This document shows positions 56,936 to 64,000 of a stretch of 64,000 nt of DNA, in pieces. This DNA is from Aphanomyces cochlioides. Lineage: Eukaryota > Oomycota > Saprolegniomycetes > Saprolegniales > Verrucalvaceae. The translations under genes were made by a program, and so were the position numbers. Location: NCBI GenBank assembly GCA_019828595.1, contig JAHQRK010000029.1, positions 124,001 to 188,000 of the forward strand, written 5' to 3'. How positions within the stretch are numbered: position 1 is the first letter of the stretch; each line of letters begins with the position of its first letter. The notes beneath the pieces are model-generated. The model searched no databases and was not told the origin of the DNA. It worked only from the letters and a program-made list of their open reading frames with translations.

Positions 56936-56944
56936 CCTAATAAT

Positions 56945-57564
56945 TCAATCTATGTTACTTGGGAATGCAAATTTCGTTTCGTCTAGATAGCCTTGTTCGT
57001 AGCCGCAGTGCTTGTACAAATTCATTCCCATGAACTCATTCGATTTGGTGCATCGTCGCATGGCTACGTTCAAAGTGCTTCGGATGTCAAAATGAAAAGC
57101 AAGTGGATAACGTAAAATCCAACGTTTTAGCTGTGAAAAGCCACTTCGATCGGATTCAGTTGAGGCGAGTACGGAGGCAAAAAGAAAAGCAGGGCTCCTC
57201 TTGAATGAACCGCATTCTCTAATTCTTTGTACATGTGAATTTTCGCATTGTCCAATATAAGGATTGAACGAGGTAATGGCCAAGGGTTGAGATATGGCAC
57301 AATTTTTTCAAGCATCACAGAATGAAATTTTTGACGATCAAACGTGCCGTCTGTGGAATCCCATCCAAAAAAGCCACGATGGTCCATGGCCGCTACAACA
57401 GAGACACGGTTTCCTCTCGCAAAAGGCAAGTGGACTATCGCCCGACTTCCACGCCTAGACCATGCATATCGACGCAGAGCATCTCGTCCATCTTTTGAGG
57501 TTTCGTCAACAAAAACTAGTTGACTTGGGTGTTGATAGAAAGGTTGGAGTCGTGTGTAGTACAT
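56945..57564 (-). pseudogene. DDE transposase (Tc1/mariner-IS630-like), truncated and frameshifted
   Basis: Catalyses cut-and-paste transposition when intact. The core has FVDETSKDGRD (first Asp, about 57500), ILDNAKIHMYKEL (second Asp, about 57255) and LPPYSPQLNPIE (Glu, about 57150), the DDE_3 pattern. Just after LNPIE the frame is lost near 57130 and the C-terminal FSQLKRWILRYPLAFH continues in another frame to 56945. The helix-turn-helix N-terminus is absent: coding-like sequence ends about 45 bp upstream of the ATG at 57564. Confidence 0.75.
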
Positions 57565-57604
57565 TTGAAGCTCGATTTCGCTCGATTCTCTACACGTTTC
57601 TCTA

Positions 57605-58999
57605 GTACCTTACTTGAAAGGTTCAAATCGAGGGAGTCAAAACATTAGATTGTATGAAAGTAAGGTTCACTATAGTACCCTAACGAGTGCTGATTTCCAT
57701 TCATTTTTCATTCAACACAGAAATGATCTGAAGTCCCCGTACCGGATATGGCATAAATTAGTTCCAACGTACATGCTTCATGTGCGTCCACCCGGGCGAT
57801 CGACGTCTTTCTTGGTTGACCGCCCGAGTTGACACACTTTTAGTTGTAAAAGGGATCAGTGCACTGTGAAGTGCCACAACATGAAGATTTTCTTCATCTT
57901 TTGCCACTTAGCATTCACATCCTATGTCCTCCAGAGGTCATCCGCGAAATACGTTCGTTACTGACTTTATTTAACATGTTAATATAAATCACTTTATCTT
58001 AGTTATTGTATGGTTGTAAGGTCTACTCAACGCGACAAAAACACTGAGGCATTCTGGGGAGAGATCAACAATAAAATTTTGAAATACATTTATTGAAAAT
58101 TGACAAATATTATATTTAGTAGTAAAGAGATGCCGTAATATTGCCTATCTTACGAAACAAAAGTATTTGTTTATATAGGTGTTGTTCTTTTAGAGTTTGT
58201 CGCAAAGACCATTTAGAAGTGTAAAACCTCTAAAATCTAATCATACCCAAAATATGAATAAATAAAAGAAAAAACACATAAAGGTTAACTGAAACTGACG
58301 ACAATATCAGCGCTAGGGACAACTCGAACGTCGGGTAACTATGTTAAATTGGACGACGTAGCGGTGTTCGTGTAGGTTTACCAACCGTTGTGTTAGTGAA
58401 CGACATTGGCGAACGTGAAGAGTCCACAGCATTGATATGGACTCGTCACGGTCGTGGAGACTTACCAACGCTTTTGTTGGTGAACGCCGCGGTGGCAACC
58501 CAAGCTGGATTTCAAATCTGGCGTGATATGTCGTGTAACCCGGCTTGTTAGGAGAGGAAGGCTGAGAGGGTTAGCCCGGACTGCGTAAATTAAAGAGTGA
58601 GCTTATCCTAGACTACAGACTAAGCTAATCTAGACTGATCTATTCTATAGTCTTCCTTCGAGTGTGGCGTGGCAGATTGCCGCAATCCTCAGCACTTTCG
58701 TAGCGCTACGCATGCGCCGGCATGCAACATGCACCCTGCATGTTGGCTCTCATCAGCGCGAATGACTCCTCAGCGTCATTGTACGTCTCTCGACTACCTT
58801 TCGAGAGAAAGAGCCAGCGCAGTGGCTCCCAAGGATCTTGTCTGGGTTGTGCTACCCTGTTGCATCTTCCCCCACTTAAAATCAGCTTCCACTAAGTGGT
58901 TCCTCTCCATGGGAAGAGGTCATTGGGAAGGACCGTTAACCTTCTGGGTCGAATCCCAGGAGGTTGATCGCAAGCGATTTGCTCAGCGGCTCCGAGGAG
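57605..58999. other. Intergenic region, no supported gene
   Basis: AT-rich to about 58300, then of mixed composition with a short imperfect direct repeat. Short ORFs have no recognisable domain. Confidence 0.5.
58369..58486. repeat. Imperfect 34-bp direct repeat, two copies
   Basis: Copies at 58369-58402 and 58453-58486, 84 bp apart, share TTACCAAC..TTGT..GTGAACG. Origin unknown. Confidence 0.5.
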
Positions 59000-59383
59000 A
59001 TGTACGACGACACATTTCCCCGATACTATACCTGCATGGCCCGTCTTGCCCAAAACGACTGCGAGCTCTTCACCCGCGACAACAACCACGACGACTTCTC
59101 CCGTGTGGAGTTCTTCGTGAGCTTCCCGATTTCTGGCATCTGCCAGTATCCTTTCCGACAGGATATCGGTGAGTTCACCGGCCTCAACAAACGACTCAAA
59201 CGGTTAATCCATGGCCGTGCCGATCTTGCTGAAACCGCGACTGTGGTGCTAGCCTTGCTCAAGGCTATGAACCCCTATCCAATGTCGGCTCCCAAACGGG
59301 CCGAGTACAAAGAGTTTGTGCGACGCGAGGACATAAAAGCGACAAACTTACAAGCAAGAGAAGCACGTCTTCATAGACAGTGA
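59000..59383 (+). CDS. Hypothetical ORF
   Basis: About 127 residues from ATG 59000 (MYDDTFPRYYTCMARLAQND), in a frame open from further upstream. The composition is protein-like (VEFFVSFPISGICQYPFRQDIGEF, LNKRLKRLI), but no family is recognised. The sequence on either side is not clearly coding, so this may be a gene fragment. Confidence 0.3.
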   Translation: MYDDTFPRYYTCMARLAQNDCELFTRDNNHDDFSRVEFFVSFPISGICQYPFRQDIGEFTGLNKRLKRLIHGRADLAETATVVLALLKAMNPYPMSAPKRAEYKEFVRREDIKATNLQAREARLHRQ

Positions 59384-60046
59384 CAGCCAAAGCCAGTGCG
59401 ATAGCCGATGGGTTGCGTCCCTGTCTTCCCACGGACCGTCGAGACGGCAAACGAATATGCTGCTGTCTAGGCATGAAGACTCGCAACAAATCGCAGACAG
59501 CGATGCGAGCCATGTTCGACTCGTACTCCGGCATGGTTGAGGAGGTTGCTGGCTTTGCGCTCGCGCGTCCCGACGCGAATCAATGGTGCGTAGTTCGCGT
59601 TCCCGTAATTGCCGATCTCGTTCGGAAGCGGATGATCGCGGAAGAGCCGCAGGAGAGACATGTACCGCTCGATTGCTGCGCTCTGGATGGCGTTCCATCT
59701 AGTGTTGGTATTTTATGTAGACCGTGGCGAACACGGGGAGGATACAGAGGACATCGAACCACGTCCACGTGTGCTATGAGCTCTACACCCGCCTAATTAT
59801 GGATCCATTCTTTATTTCATGTTCAATCTAGAATTCTGTCCCATCTCCCTGCACAATGAAGTCGGATTTTGATAGCCATAGACTCGCAGCACAGTAGTCT
59901 AAGGACACATTTTCAACTCTTTGTAGCAATATCTTATAATTTTCAAGGCTCTAGACAGTATTGGTCTCATAGAAATTAGATATTGCCTTAAATAGTAAAT
60001 ACATAGATAATTTATCAATTCACACAGGAAAGACCATAATGGCAAA
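59384..60046. other. Intergenic, no supported gene
   Basis: Short overlapping ORFs to about 59800 look random; then AT-rich sequence. Confidence 0.5.
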
Positions 60047-60048
60047 TA

Positions 60049-60727
60049 CTACTCTGGTCCGAAATAATTGTCATATTGCATATTTTTGGGGGTTCAATTC
60101 TTGTTAACTTGGTTTTAGTATGAAACAGTTTGAAGAATTTATCAAATTTTAACATATTTATATTAAAGTATTATTCATAAAAGATAAAATTAGCATACAA
60201 AATAGTAAATATACATATGACCTAACGATATTGGAGACCTCATCACATTTAGTTTTGCTCACGTCTCTAGGCGCCATATTTGGTCCTGCAAATGCATACA
60301 AACTTATTCAATATGTTCCAGTGATGCGTGGACGGACGCAGGAGCTCACAGGGTCGCCGGAAAAGGGCCTTAGAGCCAGACCATTCGGTTTGAGTTGTGA
60401 GCATCGAATTTGAGCATCTAGATCGATAGTCTCTCAAAAATACCGTTAATATATCGGAGACTAAGTGATCTATTTGTGTGTGCGGTGGGACCGCGTTTCA
60501 TTGCGATTTGATTCACTGGCGGAAGATTTTCTGTAATTTGAATCAGAGGGCAAACTTTGAGGCATTGTTTCTCCTGCATGGCAATGAATTTCGCCTGAAT
60601 AAATATATCCAATCAAAGAGGAGATAAAGCAATTTCATTTGCACCAATCAAATGTAGAATTCCTCAAAGAGGACCAACGAAACTCCACTGAAAAGTCAAA
60701 TGTGACAATTATTTCGGACCAGAGTAG
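60049..60727. mobile_element. Tc1/mariner (Stowaway-like) MITE
   Basis: 679 bp bounded by inverted repeats: CTACTCTGGTCCGAAATAAT.. at the left, and its complement ..ATTATTTCGGACCAGAGTAG at the right, about 25 bp perfect. TA flanks both ends (60047-60048 and 60728-60729), as for Tc1/mariner insertions. The repeat resembles plant Stowaway termini in the AAATAATTGTCA stretch. It has no transposase; the inner part is AT-rich. Confidence 0.8.
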
Positions 60728-60729
60728 TA

Positions 60730-61345
60730 CCTATGAAAATATATGTATCAAACCTTATAATGTTTCAAACGATATAGAGTTGTAGTGGTTTCTCAGTTGG
60801 AGTTAATGTACGAGCCTAGTCTGATAACGTAGATTCAAGTACATGAGACAAGTCGTCAGTTTCTGGTTAAGTATAAAACATGCCTCAGCAACCATGTAGC
60901 TAAAACCAAAAAGATGTGTTTGAAGCCGTAATGACAGCGACTCCACGTGCCGTGCGATGCGCACTCAAGCAGCTTGCAAGAACTATGAAGAACATGAGTG
61001 ACACCACTTTCTACAGGCGTGTGTCGTCTATTCAAGATGCGATGCAAAGTCATTTATCCTACATCACTACTGCTCGCGACCGCATCATGGACATGAAGAA
61101 TGTTCGCTTCATGAGTTGATTGATAAGTAAATTTCAGTGTGATTGTAGCTGAAAGTAGTACATAATGCCCGTGTAATGCAGCGATTTGTACTTCAGCATC
61201 GTTTCCTTGTTCACCTAGATAGCCGTCTTTTAGTGCTACTGCTCTGACTTAGATCATGCTGTGAAATGTCTTGGTAACAGTTTCACCCGGTTACATATTA
61301 CAACACTGTGATCCAGCTCGTACGAACTGGTTGCTCACGAAAAAC
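60730..61345. other. Intergenic upstream of the MULE, no supported gene
   Basis: A 67-codon ORF at 60916-61119 has a plausible helical sequence but no recognisable domain. It could be a decayed upstream exon. Confidence 0.4.
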
Positions 61346-63477
61346 ATGGCATACGAGCAGCTCATACAACTTCCGACCAACGAGCTCCAAGCATTACTCT
61401 CAAAACTACCGTCTTTTCGCATTCCATCCAGCAATAGGTGTCCTTGCACATCACAGCACCCAGATGCTTCTAATCTAGCTTGCTTCGAACCCCACAAGAT
61501 GCATGTACAATACACATGCTGTGTATCAAGTCGCTGCCACCCTGACTTTAATGGATACAACGAAGACCGCGTGGACAGATTCTCAATGTCATATCGCATT
61601 ACAACATGTCCAGCATCTGGTTTATCCAGCGTAGCTGCTCGTGGGGTGCACAGACACCTCATCTTCCCTGATTCTGGTGAGCGTTCTCCTATTCGAGCAT
61701 CTGTAAGTTCCTATGACACCTCGTTGTCGATCTGACATGCCGCTCTAGGTGAAAGAACATATGAAAGACACCCTAAAAATTGGCTTGTGGACGATCCTAG
61801 TCGCAAGCCAAAAAAATTGTATAACAAGCTTGAAGCAGCTCACTCACGAAATGAATTTGGACAATGCCCTATGCCGTCACTGAAACAGGTTCAAGAGGCG
61901 GTGAAATATATGCGAGAAAAGGAAATGCGCCATCAAAGCACAGTTCAAGCTGCAGAAATTGAACTGCGCCGAAGAATCTTTCCAGCGGATCTTGCCAACG
62001 AGGACGAACCATTTGTTTTTGGTGTACCATTTGTCGACGGACATCCAACAGTAGGAGATGGTGGGATTGAGGCCTTCGAGCAGGTACATGACATCTCCTT
62101 TCCAGTCTAATGTGTCGAAAGGATTCACAACAGTTGCTCTCCTACGAAAATATATAGCCATATTCGATGCGAATCCCGACGTCAGAGTTGTCACACATGT
62201 GGACACAACATTCAAGACAAACAAGTCTGATTACCCCATATTTGTCCTGGCATAATCCGACAAGAGCGGGCGTTTTCACACATTGAGTTAAGCATTACAT
62301 CTCAGCGTCGAAGTCAAGATTTTCACTGGGTCTTAAGTTCGTTGTGTAGTGTTATGCGCGAAAAATTCGACTACATATGGAAGCCCCGCCTTTTCATGGG
62401 TGACCTGACCGGGCTCAGTACCGTGGCCTTATGGAAGTCATTGCACCCAGCGTCCCCGAAGTTCAATATCTCATGTGCTTTTTCCACGTTGTCAAGAAAT
62501 GCTTTGAAAAAAGAGTGGTCTCGTATGGTCGGAATGGTGCAACGTCTCGTTTGACATTTACCTGCTACACATGTCTGCGTCATACGAAGAACTGATGGAG
62601 AAGATGATCCAAGTGTACGAAAATTGGAGCACCAGCCGGGACCTCAAAAAATTTCGATCATACTTCTACGACACCTGGCTACCTCGTCGTGAACAATTCT
62701 CGCGGCGCAACGATTTTCGATTTTGGAAATGGCAGGTATATCATAGTGATAGTGGAACATCTTTGACAAACAACCCAAATGAGCACTTCAATGCTGAACT
62801 GAAAAGAGTAGGATTTTGACATAATCGACACTCTGACATGTGATGTGTAGTTTATCAACAACCAAAAATTGCATGTCCCACATCTGGTTCAAGAAATATG
62901 CCATCCCATGGCCAAGGAGTCAAGAGCTCGTACAACTTGGGCGACTGAAGCTACGGTTAGCGAAAGACGAAAAAGACACTATCAACAACTGCAACAACAG
63001 CATTTACTACAAGTATCTGCTCTATTGTCCGAAAATCCGATGACGTGGAGAGTTCGCCACCTGACACCACAGCGTGTGCAGCCAGATGAGCAAGATAGGC
63101 TGGATTTTTCTGCTGGCGTTTTTCCCGAGATGAGTTCACAGCTGTCAAGACAGCGAATCAGCCGCAATTTGCGACGCCTCGAAGTGTATATGCAACCAGC
63201 AAACGGCTGGGAGGTCGTCCAAGCAGATGGTCGTATACGTTGCAGCTGTCTAGTGTGGGTGCGCAATTGCATTTGTGTTCACTCAATTGCATTATGCTGT
63301 CGGATTGGACAAATTCCCTGTGGATTAGAAGGTGCTCCTAGAAATTTGCAGAACAGATCGCGTCGCCCAAGAGAACGTGAAGGTGCCAACGACGACTTTG
63401 AGGAGGGTAGCCCACGTGGACGTCCAAGAAACAATCGCGGTGCTTTGCACTTGGAGTGCAAAGCGCCCCCTGAGTAG
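61346..63477 (+). pseudogene. Mutator-like (MULE) transposase, decayed
   Basis: Sense order: an N-terminal Cys/His-rich zinc-finger-like region (CPCTSQHPDASNLACFEPHKMHVQYTC is part of it), then the DDE core with THVDTTFKTN (first Asp, about 62200), FMGDL (second Asp, about 62400), LMCFFHVVKKC, and TNNPNEHFNAELKR (Glu, about 62783). A SWIM zinc finger CSC..CICVH (about 63240-63280) and an RGRPR AT-hook-like tail follow. Two good short introns fit in phase 0: 61703-61748 (GTAAGT..CTAG) and 62808-62850 (GTAGGA..TGTAG). Lesions: a frameshift in an A-run near 61775, an in-frame TAA at 62253-62255, and frameshifts near 62285 and 62410. A 22-nt GT-AG segment at 62084-62105 also interrupts the frame. 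Confidence 0.75.
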
Positions 63478-64000
63478 TTCTTGTATCAATTTGTGCATTT
63501 AACAAATACATTTCTTTTCTATATACTGACTGCGAATACAACAGGTGCCGCGAGACAGTGGCTTCATGCCTGAAATTTGAGACGGTTTCTTTGAAATGGA
63601 AGGACAATTTCAGTCCCAACGTCGTTGATTCCATCATAGAACTTCCACAGAGAAGCTTATCAAACATGCTAAAAGGAGTAGATGCCATCGTCCAGACAGG
63701 ATGCCCCTTGTGTGTCATCCACTGGACATTTTTCAAAGCCAGAGATTTGACACGTGTGAGATTTCTAGCGTCGGTTGCCGACGATTCCGACAGGATGTCT
63801 ACGTTTCCGCACCCACTGAGCTGTGTGTTCCTGATCCATGCGAGCAAGTGGTGTGGTCTTAGTTTTCGTTGGAATCTATTCATCTTGGGTGTGACGAACT
63901 CGTTCGATTCAGGAAAATCTTTTTGGCATCCCGTGGATACAGGATGCCAAAAAGATATCGAATGAGTCCATCAGCCGCTCGACAGTTGTCTGGTTATTTG
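63478..64000. other. Right end of the window, no recognised gene
   Basis: An ORF of about 135 codons (63558-63965) has no recognisable domain, and competing frames on both strands are equally open. It may include the 3' flank of the MULE. Confidence 0.4.
63917..63956. repeat. Perfect 15-bp inverted repeat with 10-nt loop
   Basis: ATCTTTTTGGCATCC and GGATGCCAAAAAGAT face each other across CGTGGATACA. This could be a strong hairpin or two transposon ends brought together. Confidence 0.6.

Noticed and set aside
58369..58486. CRISPR or binding-site array
   Set aside because: Only two imperfect copies are present.
59380..59796. Coding ORF downstream of the hypothetical at 59000
   Set aside because: Low-complexity and basic composition, with an equally long ORF on the other strand; no domain is recognised.

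Overview
This is eukaryotic nuclear DNA. The left 51.6 kb is one tandem array of tRNA-Ala(CGC) genes: a 646-bp unit repeated almost without change, with the tRNA on the minus strand. I count 40 tRNA loci: 33 intact, one with a 2-nt insertion in the anticodon arm, and six split by transposons. The right 12.4 kb (51,609-64,000) is non-repetitive and holds decayed DNA transposons: a Crypton-type tyrosine recombinase, a DDE transposase, a Mutator-like (MULE) transposase and two MITEs. This mix, with very short GT-AG introns in the MULE, points to a protist and perhaps a stramenopile such as an oomycete. That placement is inference; no host housekeeping protein gene is present to test it.

The notable system is the array's transposon load. 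Two related but distinct APE-type non-LTR retrotransposon (LINE) families, called A and B here, insert at two exact positions in the same tRNA gene. Family A lies in the same orientation as the tRNA and enters the anticodon arm with a 17-bp target-site duplication (tRNA nt 28-44), which splits the gene. It appears as an 8.15-kb copy A1 (6497-14647), a 6.33-kb copy A2 (34816-41147) and three identical 892-bp 3' fragments in 1,555-bp units (1-4585). Family B lies in the opposite orientation. Its 14-bp target-site duplication is tRNA nt 1-14, so a complete tRNA is regenerated beside each insertion. It appears as a 7.33-kb copy B1 with both ORFs open (16630-23957) and as two identical 146-bp pieces (33391-33536 and 41192-41337). 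A 358-bp SINE (29113-29470) with a Thr(CGT)-like tRNA head sits in the A site and ends like family A, so A probably mobilises it.

Layout: 1-4585, three 1,555-bp units carrying A fragments; 4586-6496, normal units; 6497-14647, A1; 14648-16629, normal units; 16630-23957, B1; 23958-29112, normal units; 29113-29470, SINE; 29471-33390, normal units; 33391-33536, B-short; 33537-34815, normal units; 34816-41147, A2; 41192-41337, second B-short in the same tRNA locus as A2; 41338-51608, normal units, the last cut off before its tRNA.

The array looks like a tRNA counterpart of rDNA with R1/R2 elements: a redundant, homogenised gene array that tolerates and spreads site-specific retrotransposons. No element ends in poly(A). 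Each ends in short hairpins, and within family B these keep their pairing while the bases change.
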